Source of the DNA: Galdieria partita
Lineage: Eukaryota; Rhodophyta; Bangiophyceae; Galdieriales; Galdieriaceae
Length of the DNA stretch: 64,000 nucleotides
Reading direction: 5' to 3'
Assembly (NCBI GenBank): GCA_025991245.1
Contig: BQMJ01000074.1
Coordinates: 1 to 64,000 of the forward strand
Part shown: positions 42,737-52,394 of the stretch, piece after piece
Layout of the letters: every line of letters starts with the position of its first letter
How positions within the stretch are numbered: position 1 is the stretch's first letter
Position numbers and translations under genes: made by a program
Notes under the pieces: model-generated
Databases searched by the model: none
Seen by the model: only the letters and a program-made list of their open reading frames with translations
Told to the model about the DNA's origin: nothing

Positions 42737-44796
42737 ATGGACAAGTTGCTGTGGTGGTGTTGGATAGTGGGGAGTCTTTTATTACCATTATATGGTCACA
42801 GTATAAAGTTAGGCGACTCTATCCAGTATCTTAGTTATGATGACATAGTAAAAGGTTTGCATGAGTTGCAACAAGAATACCCCGATATCGTTGGTTTATA
42901 TAGTGCACAAGAAGCTTTTCAACTCCCGCACGTGGGTCGTTGTGGAGTCCAACAAGAGCCTTGTACTATATGGATTGTAGAGTTGGTCAATCGAACGAAA
43001 AAGTCTTCACAACAAGTAATGAGTGTAGTTTATCTTTTATTCGAATATCTCATTCTCTTTTCTAGTTGGCACAGCTACCGGAGATGATTGTGTCTGGAGA
43101 ACTCCATGGAGATGAGCCTGTTGGGACGTTGTCTAGTTTTTATTTCATCAAGACACTTGTAGAACAAAGTTTTCGAGATCCTTGGTTATCCATGTTATTG
43201 AATACTAGGATAGTTACGGTGATACCTATGACCAATGCTGTAGGATATGATCATAATGTGAGAGGAGAGTCAGAAGGCATGGTTGAGCTTATGGATCCCA
43301 ATCGAGACTTTCCATTTGATCAAGATCCTGATAAATGCATGAAAACTGTAGCAGGGAAAGCTCTCTATTCTTTATTTCATCATCATTTGTTTCAAATATT
43401 GCTAACCTTTCATGGAGGTACGAATGTTTTAGGTTATGAATGGGGAGATACGAGACATTGTCATTCCACATCATGTGAGCCAAGTCCTGATGATTGGATT
43501 ATGCATTCCATAGCCACCAAGTTGCAACAAGTTTCAGGTTCAGCGGGTATTCATGAGAAGCCTTATATTGTAGGTGATATGGGTTCTACTGTTTATCCCG
43601 TGAAAGGAGGTTTAGAAGATTGGGCTTATGGAGCTAGTTGGAGTGATGCTAGTGGATATTGTTTATGGAAGAATGATTCGAGAGCTACGAATATTTCCAA
43701 TCGTTGTATTGCCTATCTTATTGAAACGAGCTCAAAGAAGCATCCATCAGAGTCCACTTTAGGACATTATGATTGGCCTATGATTCGGAATGATAGTCAT
43801 AGTATTCAAGATGGCCATATTCCACGCAACATTCGATTATCTCTCATAGCTATGGAGTTGTTGAAGCCTTTTATCTATTTGATTGGATGGGGAGGAGAGT
43901 CTTTATGGAGTGAGACGGGTCGATTGGATGATCCTTATCTTGTTGAATATGTAAGAATGCATATGATGGATGGCACATGGAATGAACGCCGATCATGGAA
44001 CAAGTCTTTGATGGATGAGTTTTCATTGGTTTGGTGGGTTGGTGGAGGTTTGATAGTGGATGAGACTTGGATTGAGTTTGCAACTGCCAAGGAAGATTCG
44101 CATTCCTTACAAGGCTCCACGATGAAACAACAGCATTCTTCCAGTCCATGGTTGGACCCTTTTTCGAATCATACTTTGAGTGGCTATCTTTTCCATGATA
44201 CTATCAATTTGACTAGAATATTATTGCAAGTTGGACAAGGACATCCCATTTATTTCCGAGGATTGTTGAGTATGGATCGATATTTTTGGAATGGAAAAGC
44301 CCAAAGTCATTGGATTCAAGCAAGAAACAATCATAGTTGGTGGGGTTCTATTCCAGGACACGTGATCCATGGACAGAGTTATTTTGTGAGTGATTATTAT
44401 CGAATCGAATGGACGAGAAACGAAAGTGTGTATGAGATAAGGAAGATGGATGGAGATCAGTTGCAATGGAATATAGATGAAATATATCCTAATCTATTAT
44501 TCACGTCATCGACATGGTTATTGGAAAGTTCTCATTTTTGGAGTTGGTTGAAATGGGTTTTATTGGCTATTTTATTAGGACCTGGTACCTTTCCGCTATT
44601 GGGTTGTATAGGAGTTGGATGTTTGAGACTTTGTGGAGTGAGAACCACACGAGTGCCTGGTAATTACATATTACAACGTATCCGAAACTATTGGATATCA
44701 AAAAGAAGAAGAGGGAACCGTTTATCTAGTTATTATGCTATGGAGTCGCAACAGCAAGAAGAAGAAGGATTATGGACGGAAGAAGCAATCAAATAA
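42737..44796 (+). CDS. Membrane-anchored zinc carboxypeptidase (M14)
   Basis: Exons 42737-43015 and 43066-44796 (50-nt intron) give 669 residues. A signal peptide (MDKLLWWCWIVGSLLLPLYG) leads a peptidase M14 domain. HGDE (His107, Glu110) gives the first zinc ligands, NRDF (about 172-175) the substrate-binding Arg, FHGG (His about 209) the third zinc ligand, and YLIETSSKKH (Glu about 313) the catalytic Glu. A hydrophobic segment near 590-613 followed by a basic tail suggests a single-pass anchor with the enzyme in the secretory lumen or outside. Between them is a ~200-residue Trp-rich region with many N-glycosylation sites. This matches carboxypeptidase D/M-type enzymes that trim C-terminal residues. 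Confidence 0.9.
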
Positions 44797-44827
44797 TATT
44801 TTCACCCAAAGAGAGAGATTCGACGCA

Positions 44828-45517
44828 ATGATGAATGATGAGCGCCTTGTGAGTTGTTCGCTGTTCTTACCTTGTGAGTCTCAACCAACTCCTGCTGTCG
44901 ACAACTGCAGCGACTCTGAGCTAACAGGAGAAGGATATGAAACACCTCCCCAAAATGAGTTGGAATTACTCAACCCATTCTGGGAAGACAGAAGAATATT
45001 ACCAACAAGTCCTATGACGTGGGACTCGAATCAGCTACAAAAAGACGCGGTGGAAGAACAACGCAGCAGTAGAGCTGAAACAACCCAAGACTCCTTGTCT
45101 TGGACGCTTTCTGTGGAAGCAAGCAGTCCTCCTCCACTTTATCGCTATTCTCCTCCTTCTCCAATGAGCAGCTCTCTAGGCTATTGTCCTCAAGAGAAAT
45201 GGAATGGGCAATACAAGGGATGTTTACCCTTGAAGGATTTCATGAAAGCTTACAAGGAACCGGATGAAACACAAAGGGGAAACTATTGCTCTCACGTAAA
45301 ACTACCTCAAGGAGCCTATGTGACAGACAACACCAACTCTAGTCCATGGAACCAAAGATATGACGAGGAAGAATACTCGGATTCCGTAGAAACAAAGCAT
45401 TCGAGTACAGATGGCTTATCTAAACCTACTATTTATATAACAGAAATAACTGCCCATTCTGCGAATAAGCCTACTTTGAAACGAGCAAAATTGACAGAAT
45501 GTTGTCAAGTTATGTAG
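44828..45517 (+). CDS. Hypothetical disordered protein
   Basis: The frame is open from 44735, overlapping the carboxypeptidase end. The first ATG downstream of that gene's stop is at 44828, giving 229 residues (MMNDERLVSCSLFLP...). The protein is rich in Ser, Pro, Glu and Asn, with PPPLYRYSPPSP and two short conserved-looking islands (LLNPFWEDRR and GCLPLKDFMKAYKE), and has no membrane segment. Only 31 bases separate it from the upstream stop, so the two transcripts must overlap or share a promoter. No family recognised; a regulatory or scaffold protein is only a guess. Confidence 0.65.
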   Translation: MMNDERLVSCSLFLPCESQPTPAVDNCSDSELTGEGYETPPQNELELLNPFWEDRRILPTSPMTWDSNQLQKDAVEEQRSSRAETTQDSLSWTLSVEASSPPPLYRYSPPSPMSSSLGYCPQEKWNGQYKGCLPLKDFMKAYKEPDETQRGNYCSHVKLPQGAYVTDNTNSSPWNQRYDEEEYSDSVETKHSSTDGLSKPTIYITEITAHSANKPTLKRAKLTECCQVM

Positions 45518-45589
45518 GGACACATTGTCTTTGTAGATAAGATATGAAATGGTAGATTGCGAATGAACAGAGAATATATTTTGGATGAA

Positions 45590-46390
45590 CTAGAAAACTT
45601 GTATATTTCGTTGTTGACATTGTTTCTGAATATCATGGGCAACCGTCCACCATTGACTCCAATAAGAACCAGACTTGGGATGGGCGGGTGATGGATGGGG
45701 AAGCATACCAACTTCACACATACGACCAACCACATCACAACATACTTGATACGAAAACTTTCCGAGACCCAATACAACAACGGGTTTCATATAATCTACC
45801 AACTTTAAAAGACAACTATTGCATCTATCCAACAACTCTGATCGGCTAGTATCACGTATCAACTGATCAGGAGTAATATTCTTCCCACTACGAGACATAA
45901 AGGAAAGAGGGCAATAGTTATAGACAAAAGCCCAAGAAAAAAATGATTCGCTCGTCTTCCAACCTTGGCGAGCCCAACCCCAAAACCTTTGACCAGAGAC
46001 TTCTCTTCTGGGACATTGTAAACCAAGAATAGGTCGTTTAGGATGAACTTGCTCAGGTAAGGCTTCCTTCAATAACTCTCCGTGAATATGTAACCACTCC
46101 TTTACAATGGTAACGTCACCAAAAGGAATACCACTTTGTACCATTCCAAACGGTCCAGGGTTCATTCCAACAAATAGGACACGGGCTGTTGGAAGAAAAT
46201 ATCTACAAACATATTCTTTATGTAAAGGCCAAGCATATTCTAGTGGTGAATATTGATAACAAACAGGAAGCGGAAAACAAAGGTTCTTCAAGTCCTTGAC
46301 AAGAGCACTTTCCCATTCTAACAAGCGCTCCGCTCCTGGTGTCTTGTGTAACATACTACAAGGAAAAACGTTCTTGGGGGTCTTACCCAT
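45590..46390 (-). CDS. SMUG1: SMUG1-type uracil-DNA glycosylase
   Basis: An intronless 266-residue protein from the ATG at 46390; six more codons upstream are open but start with TTG. GMNPGPFGM (about residues 75-83) is the SMUG1 active-site motif, followed by Q.GIPFGD. FVYNYCPL is the pocket strand and LPHPSPAHP (His about 232) the second catalytic loop. The enzyme removes uracil and oxidised pyrimidines from DNA in base-excision repair, in the nucleus. SMUG1 has a patchy distribution (animals and some bacteria are well known), so its presence here is notable. The 3' end lies close to the convergent disordered-protein gene. Confidence 0.92.
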   Translation of the reverse strand: MGKTPKNVFPCSMLHKTPGAERLLEWESALVKDLKNLCFPLPVCYQYSPLEYAWPLHKEYVCRYFLPTARVLFVGMNPGPFGMVQSGIPFGDVTIVKEWLHIHGELLKEALPEQVHPKRPILGLQCPRREVSGQRFWGWARQGWKTSESFFSWAFVYNYCPLSFMSRSGKNITPDQLIRDTSRSELLDRCNSCLLKLVDYMKPVVVLGLGKFSYQVCCDVVGRMCEVGMLPHPSPAHPKSGSYWSQWWTVAHDIQKQCQQRNIQVF

Positions 46391-46450
46391 CCATCCAGAG
46401 AAATACAACGGTTGATTTTATCCAACGATGAACACATATCTAAATGGACA

Positions 46451-46970
46451 TCAACTGGATATTTCTCCGGCTGTTGAAAACTCTTCTTCTAGACTCTTTA
46501 AAATCTTGTAAAGATGATAAGTAGACTCCCATTCTTCTGTCAGGCGTTTCGTTGCTTGCACGTCTCGTTCTTGATTAGATAATGAGCCTTCCAATACTTT
46601 CGATTCATCTTCCAAACGCTCTACTTGTTCCAAAGTCTGTAAAATTTCTCTAGTCTTATTAGCTAAACAAGCTCATCAACAAAGTGTAAAAGGTCGAATT
46701 CGATGAAAACTTACTAATGTCAATAGCTAACTGATTAACGGAATCTCGAAAACTCTCCTTGTCCCTTGAAATAGTTGACCCAATGATGAAAACAAGAATG
46801 AAACCTTACGCTACAGTAGCACTTTCTTGAACACTACTTGCTTCTACAAACGAACGAGGTGTCGTTGCTTCTGTTATTACAGCATCACGTTGTGTAACAC
46901 CTAGACCTGTAAACATAGCGACGGAAAGTTGTCGAATTTCACGATGAAGTTGCGAAATAGTGTCAGTCAT
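46451..46970 (-). CDS. MED21: Mediator complex subunit 21
   Basis: Three exons (46810-46970, 46715-46764, 46451-46662) joined by two ~50-nt introns give a 140-residue protein. Its N-terminus MTDTISQLHREIRQLSVAMF, with LGVTQRDA following, matches plant MED21 (MDIISQLQEQV...TFGTLQRDA). The rest is a helical, coiled-coil tail, and the length is that of the family. MED21 pairs with MED7 in the Mediator middle module that links activators to RNA polymerase II. The tiny second exon (50 nt) hides the gene in simple frame scans. It lies 60 bp upstream of the SMUG1 start on the same strand. Confidence 0.85.
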
Positions 46971-47829
46971 AGTCAACAAATAAAAAAATATAAAAAACCG
47001 CTCTCTTCAAGCCCAGTAAAACTAGGAATCAATTAAAGTAACAACAATCAATTCTTGGAACAGCTTATACAAGGGAGCGAAAGTCAACAATTAAACGATA
47101 TAAATAAATTTCTGACGGCGGAAACAGTAACTTACAGTCGGCGGCGGTAAAGCAATAAGATGAAAACTGTGCAATCCTCCCAATACTTTCAAAAGTACAA
47201 AAATCAGAGATATAGAGAAGCACAAAGACCCCTAAGATAAGGCTCAGAGTTCATGTGCTTCGAGAGCATACGGGTTTCTGAAATGAAAATTTACAGTACA
47301 GCTTATCGATAAACGACAAAAACCAAAATAGGCATTAGGAAATGGATCAAATTTTTTTAGAAAATCAAAATTTCTTTCCTCTTCGAACGAACAGAATTAT
47401 ACATTTCGAAAATACGACAGCGGAGTGAAGTCAGTAAAAATAATTAGAACAACAATTTCAAGTTATCTAGGAATACAATTGATTATTAAAATCTTCAAAA
47501 GGAATGAAGAACTGTATTTACACAATTAATTTTTTTTAAATTACGATTAACATTCAAGCTAGCAATTTTGGAATATAAACCATCTAGACAGAATAATAAT
47601 TACTGATTGTAACTGTGTGTTCAGCTGATTGATAAAGTTCATTTTTGTTTTAATTTTACAAAATAAATTTCAAATTAATTCTCGCATACCTTTTAGATCT
47701 AATTTAGCGTTAGAAGACGAAAAAAAGCTACATATATTGCGAATTGAAATGGTTAAAATTATGACAGCAATTTGGCCATTTCATAACATGGATAATTATC
47801 AACCAAAAACCTGAGCATACTATGATATA
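46971..47829. other. Intergenic region between MED21 and ADA3
   Basis: About 860 bases holding the MED21 promoter side and the ADA3 3' flank. A GC-rich patch (CGGCGG..GGCGGCGG, about 47115-47150) stands out in AT-rich DNA and may be a promoter element. I looked for U6-like or tRNA features near 47220-47300 and found none that hold. Confidence 0.5.
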
Positions 47830-48908
47830 TTAAGATAATCCAGAGGAACCATGTTCATTGTTCTTTGCGGCTTTCTTTTGAAAATTTGTGGACTCTGTTT
47901 GTTTCTGTGCCGCATGTGAGACTGTACTGACGTCAGACATGGACTCAGTACCATCCAGCCCTTCTGACATTGCTGGAAGATCAATCATTTCTTTCTGTGT
48001 ATGGGTTTTTGAAGCATTCCCTGATTTTTTCGAAGTAGCCCTGGATGTCAACTTCTTTCCTCGGAAATTTTCTATATCTGCTTCCTTCCATCCTCTACAT
48101 GCGGGAAACATACTATTAAGCAATTTTTGAAAACGAGTCTTATACTTCTTGTTTTTCCTATATTTTCGGAACATATGTACCAGATATAGAATTTCCAGGT
48201 CATCGTTATGAGCTTTAATCTCTCTTGCACTCGCTTGCCGTTTCGTTTCCGTTGTTGACACCTTATTCAACAGGTTTGTTCTTCGAATTCTTGCATCATG
48301 TTTTGCGGTACGTAGTCTCCATTGAAGGTCTCGAATCCTCGACTGAACATAATCATCATCTTGAGGTTGAATGAGACCCATTTTTTGAAGTTGTTCCTTA
48401 ATTCTTTCTTCAAATACTTCTTGATAATACCTTTGTGTATCTCTATCGCTGAAACCTTTCCAAAGCGGTTCTTCTTGCGAACTTCCTTTAATTTTTGTAG
48501 AAGCTGAAGCTATTGAATCACCGTCTCCAGTGTCGATGAGGGCAGCAATAACTCGTTGAGTAAAGGGGAAACTGTTCAAGACTGCCTGTTTCCTTTCAGC
48601 CAACCCCTTTGTTACTATGTTAAGCTGAACATATTCAAATATTGCAAGAAACCTACTTGTTCCGAGTTGCGGTCAGAGTGTTTATAACCTCCAACTGGAG
48701 GAAGCTCCAGATACGGGTCATTACCACCACAAGTTTTAAGGGATTTTAAAAACGCTACATCACTCTTATAAAATGGTCGAAAGTACTATTGGAAATAAGC
48801 AATCTTCAATAAGCTTTCCAAGGAAAACCTTACAGGTTCGACCTCTTTCCAATAAGGGTCGTGTTCTTCCACCCGCAAGGGGTCAAAGGAGTCCTCGGAT
48901 AAGGCCAT
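47830..48908 (-). CDS. TADA3: SAGA subunit Ada3 (transcriptional adaptor 3)
   Basis: Exons 48834-48908, 48657-48785 and 47830-48606, all in frame, encode 326 residues. PFTQRVIAALID matches the Ada3 block PLTxRxxSALIE. FEERIKEQLQKMGL with QSRIRDLQWRLR and NLLNKV is the family's LExRIKEELRALGLL...LRxLQxELR signature. LELPPVGGYKHSDRN fits the N-terminal LPPLG..Y region. Ada3 anchors the Gcn5/Ada2 acetyltransferase module in SAGA. The C-terminal ~90 residues are Ser/Lys-rich and disordered. The 5' frame is open further upstream but has no better ATG. It is divergent from the PPR gene, 224 bp between starts. Confidence 0.85.
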
Positions 48909-49132
48909 TTCAGTGAGAACCTTAAAGGGCAAAAAAGCGAACGAATGAAAATTTGTTGGTAATAGCAAGTATTTGTATTTTATCGCTGCTGTTTCGACCG
49001 AGTTGCTATTCCCAATCAAAATCTTCCAAGATGATTGGCTATTTGGAAAGTCGCTGCTGCCACTATGTTTTTGCTGTATTGTAAAATATTTACGTTGGAC
49101 GATATTTTTCAACTTGAATTTTTCTCTTAAAG

Positions 49133-51181
49133 ATGTTTTATTTACGTACAATCCTTCGTTGCGTTGCAATTCCTCTATGGAATTACTGTAGATTCTCCAA
49201 CTCGTTACAGTTATGTGACCGAGTTGTACCATCCCTTCATTTGACAGTTGGAACTGCAAGTCCGAGATACTTTCATATAAGCGTTGGGCGTTATAAACGT
49301 CTTGGTTTATTTCAAACTTCAATATTATTGTACAGTAGATTCTTGTGTCGTCGTTGGTCGTGTACTCTTCAGAAGCAAGGCTCTTTGAGTCATCTTGAAC
49401 ATTCTCCCACCGACAGATTCAAAGAGTTGAGTTTAGAAGAATTATTTCAGAAACTTTCTTGTCAGGAATTATATGTAGAGGAACCAGAAGTCTCCATTCC
49501 TTCGGTTACGAAACAGTTGTTTGGAAGGAAAGCTGGCTCCAAGTGGACCTCTTCCGGATTCTTGGACGTAGCAGATGATGTCAATCGTTGGTTCGATTTG
49601 AATCCTCGAAACAGTCATTCTTATGCAACGTTATTGAAAATATTGGGTCTATTGGGTCAAACAGAACTTGTCGAATTTTACATGGAAGAAATGAAACGAC
49701 AGAACATAGTTATTACTGAAGAAGTTGTTGCTGCAGCAGCGAGTAGTTTTGCCTTATGTCAGCAATGTGATGAAGTGAAGAAGCTCTTGCTAGTTGCCAA
49801 GAAGGAAGGAATAGTTCCTAGCGAGTCACTCATATCCGTTACTATTCTTTCTCTTATGAGGTCTGGATACTTTGAAGATGCCATTCAAGTTCTTATTACT
49901 GGTAAGTTGGAAGATATTGAATTTGATATTTGTCGCTATCTTCATGAGAACGGTGAAGAGACGAATAATTGTTGTAGTCCAGTTGTCGATATTCGCGATT
50001 GTATGCAATCTCAAGAAACTTTTTCCGATGCCTTGGGAAGGATTCCAGATTGCTATGATATAGTTACTTGGACATGTCTCTTAAAAGGGTTATTTGACAA
50101 GGGTTTATATTCTTTTTGCTTGACTGCCTTTGAACATTTATTAAGTCGAGGAATGGAGATGGATTCGGTTGCTTGTGATATTGCAGTGCAGTCTTGTGAT
50201 AAGTTGAGACTCATTTCACGAGCCATTAAAATTCACCAACTTTTAAAAACCAATCATCCATCGATACTCAATAGTGCGATTTATTCTTCTTTGATATCTT
50301 GCGCCGCCAGTTGTGCTGATTATAGGGCAGCAGAGAGTTTCTATGAAGATGCTGTTTCTAGAAAGATTGCGTTGACCTATCGTGCTTACTTTCACTTGCT
50401 GAGAGTTTATGGTCGAACAGGCCAACATAGAAAGGCTATTTATGTTTATCATTCTTTACGCTTCTTACCCAGAAAGTCCTTGCCAAGTGTTCATGATTGG
50501 TTTCTTGTGTTTTTATCGCTTCGAGTGGCCGTTCAAAAGACCCGTAATAGATATCTTTGTCATCCTTGCACTCAGTTTGCAACAGACTTGGAAAATATTC
50601 GCAATGAAGTGAATGATATTGCCGATCAAATGTTGCAGCATGGTCGTTTACTTTCTAAGCAAGCTAAACACTTGTATGGGGTAATGGAACGTTATTTGAA
50701 TATCAAAATGGAAGTCGAAAGATGGGATGACGCTTTAAGAGTATTGAAGGATATGTCACTCGATCCCAACTTGCCTATTCATTGGAGAAGTACTCGTTTT
50801 AGGTTGTATGTTTCATGGAGTCGTTATTTATTTGCAGTTTCTATTTCAGAAGAACAAATATGGCAAACGTTAGAAACCATGAAATCTTGTAATATTGAGT
50901 TGAACGAGCCTTGCGTAATGGCAGCTGTTCAAGGATTTGTAAAGATGAGGCAACCGACTGCAGCATTGCAGTTACTACAACGTCCTTTTCTAGTGATTGA
51001 CCAAGTAGAAAGGATACATCATCTCGAAGAAGGCGACCCTATTCGTTGGATAAACTCACAACGAATTGTAACTTTACGTAAATTGTATCTCTTCTTGAAA
51101 CAACATGAACCGAATCTGTTAAATAATTTCTATAGTATCTTGGAAGAAAAGGGATTCACTTCTTTTTTGATCGAGACTTGA
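49133..51181 (+). CDS. Pentatricopeptide repeat protein, organellar
   Basis: An intronless 682-residue protein. The first ~75 residues are Arg/Ser/Leu-rich without acidic residues, a mitochondrial or plastid presequence. From about 150 onward there are helix-pair repeats of about 35 residues, such as SYATLLKILGLLGQTELVEF, YDIVTWTCLLKGLFDKGLYS and LTYRAYFHLLRVYGRTGQH. This is the P-class PPR pattern, without the C-terminal E/DYW editing domain. Such proteins bind organellar RNA for processing or stability; the target is unknown. The next gene starts only 9 bases after its stop on the same strand. Confidence 0.88.
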   Translation: MFYLRTILRCVAIPLWNYCRFSNSLQLCDRVVPSLHLTVGTASPRYFHISVGRYKRLGLFQTSILLYSRFLCRRWSCTLQKQGSLSHLEHSPTDRFKELSLEELFQKLSCQELYVEEPEVSIPSVTKQLFGRKAGSKWTSSGFLDVADDVNRWFDLNPRNSHSYATLLKILGLLGQTELVEFYMEEMKRQNIVITEEVVAAAASSFALCQQCDEVKKLLLVAKKEGIVPSESLISVTILSLMRSGYFEDAIQVLITGKLEDIEFDICRYLHENGEETNNCCSPVVDIRDCMQSQETFSDALGRIPDCYDIVTWTCLLKGLFDKGLYSFCLTAFEHLLSRGMEMDSVACDIAVQSCDKLRLISRAIKIHQLLKTNHPSILNSAIYSSLISCAASCADYRAAESFYEDAVSRKIALTYRAYFHLLRVYGRTGQHRKAIYVYHSLRFLPRKSLPSVHDWFLVFLSLRVAVQKTRNRYLCHPCTQFATDLENIRNEVNDIADQMLQHGRLLSKQAKHLYGVMERYLNIKMEVERWDDALRVLKDMSLDPNLPIHWRSTRFRLYVSWSRYLFAVSISEEQIWQTLETMKSCNIELNEPCVMAAVQGFVKMRQPTAALQLLQRPFLVIDQVERIHHLEEGDPIRWINSQRIVTLRKLYLFLKQHEPNLLNNFYSILEEKGFTSFLIET

Positions 51182-51190
51182 TTGCAAGTT

Positions 51191-52225
51191 ATGACACTTT
51201 TACCCCCTGAAGAGCTGCAACAGTTTACCACTAGTGATGGAGTAAAAATCAGTTATCTTGTACAAGGGAGTGGGCGTCCTCTTGTGCTTCTGCACGGCTG
51301 GTCTGGAAGTCACAAGAGTTTTATAAAGAATGTTCAAGTCTTATCTCAGAGCTTCCAAGTAATCGGTAAGAAAATAAAACCAAGTTGACATTGATTTTCC
51401 TACTTTTGCTCTGTGAATAAGCTCCAGACTTTCGTGGACATGGTGCTTCAGATAAACCTAAACAAGGTTTTCACGTGGCAAGATTGGCAGTTGATCTGAA
51501 CGAGTTGTTGGATCACTTGTCCATAGACAAGGATGGATCCAAGTCAGGACTGGTTGTTGTGGGTTGTTCGCTGGGCGCTGCTGTTATTTGGTAGTAGAGT
51601 TAAGATGTGACAACCTTGTATGGTTAACCGAAGCTGTGTCGTAGGTCCTTTGTAGAGTTGTTTAGTTGTAAAAGACTTGGAGCTGGAATATTTGTGGATC
51701 AGTCTCCGTTGCAGTTACAGTGTAGTGATGGTTCCTGGAAACTCGGGTAGGCACACTCTCCATGCTATAGAATTATGCTGGACTGATCGAGTGACAAGTT
51801 CAAAGACTCTTCCTGATTATGCTTCCTTGGTTCACCTAGAGGCAGCCTTGAAAATGCAACCAGAAGCAGTATTTAGTCAAATGGTACATGACTGCTTGTT
51901 TCGTGAGCCAAGTAAGAAGGAAGTGGAATATTTTGTCTCCATATCCAAAGAAGCAGACGCGTACTTTTTGGGAAAGTTGATGCAAGATCATGCACAGTTG
52001 GACTGGCGATCGACTTTGCCTCTATTGCAATGTCCCTGTCTCGTGATATATGGAGCACAAAGTAAAATATTTCCAGAGGATGCAGCCTTATATCTAGCTG
52101 ACAAACTACCACGAAAAATGCTTCAAGAGTTTAAGTTTGCAGGACATTGGCCTTATTATGAGATGCCGGAAAGATTTAACGACGTCGTGAATGACTTTAT
52201 CCGACATCGAATGCAACAACTGTAG
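51191..52225 (+). CDS. Alpha/beta-hydrolase fold protein
   Basis: Four exons (51191-51365, 51422-51590, 51645-51746, 51799-52225) give 290 residues in an unbroken frame. LVLLHGWSGS is the oxyanion-hole HG motif (about residues 34-43), APDFRGHG follows, and GCSLGAA is the nucleophile elbow with Ser. AGHWPYYEMPERF near the end holds the catalytic His. At the usual acid position the sequence reads IYGAQSKIFP, with Ser where Asp is expected. The Asp of FVDQSP after the preceding strand could serve, as in chloroperoxidase/esterase-like relatives. The substrate cannot be told. Its start is 9 bases after the PPR stop. Confidence 0.88.
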
Positions 52226-52394
52226 AAAACCTTTTGTGTACTCATGTTTTCAATAAACATGATATGTCGTCTGCTAAGCGTCTTCACATGTTGTGATCAT
52301 GAGAGTATATTCATATCCGTGAGTTGTGGAAAATGAACATTCCAAATATTGTGTTATCGAGTAGCTTCCTTTCGTTTTATGATTGATTACGCTT

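Noticed and set aside
47200-47340. Possible U6-like or other small RNA gene
   Set aside because: A GTGCTTCGAGAGCA hairpin-like start was noted, but the invariant ACAGAGA box and a T-run terminator at the right distance are absent.
48909-49322. Extension of Ada3 to an upstream start at 49322
   Set aside because: The extra stretch starts with TTG, overlaps the PPR gene start on the other strand, and has no Ada3-like sequence; the ATG at 48908 is a better start.
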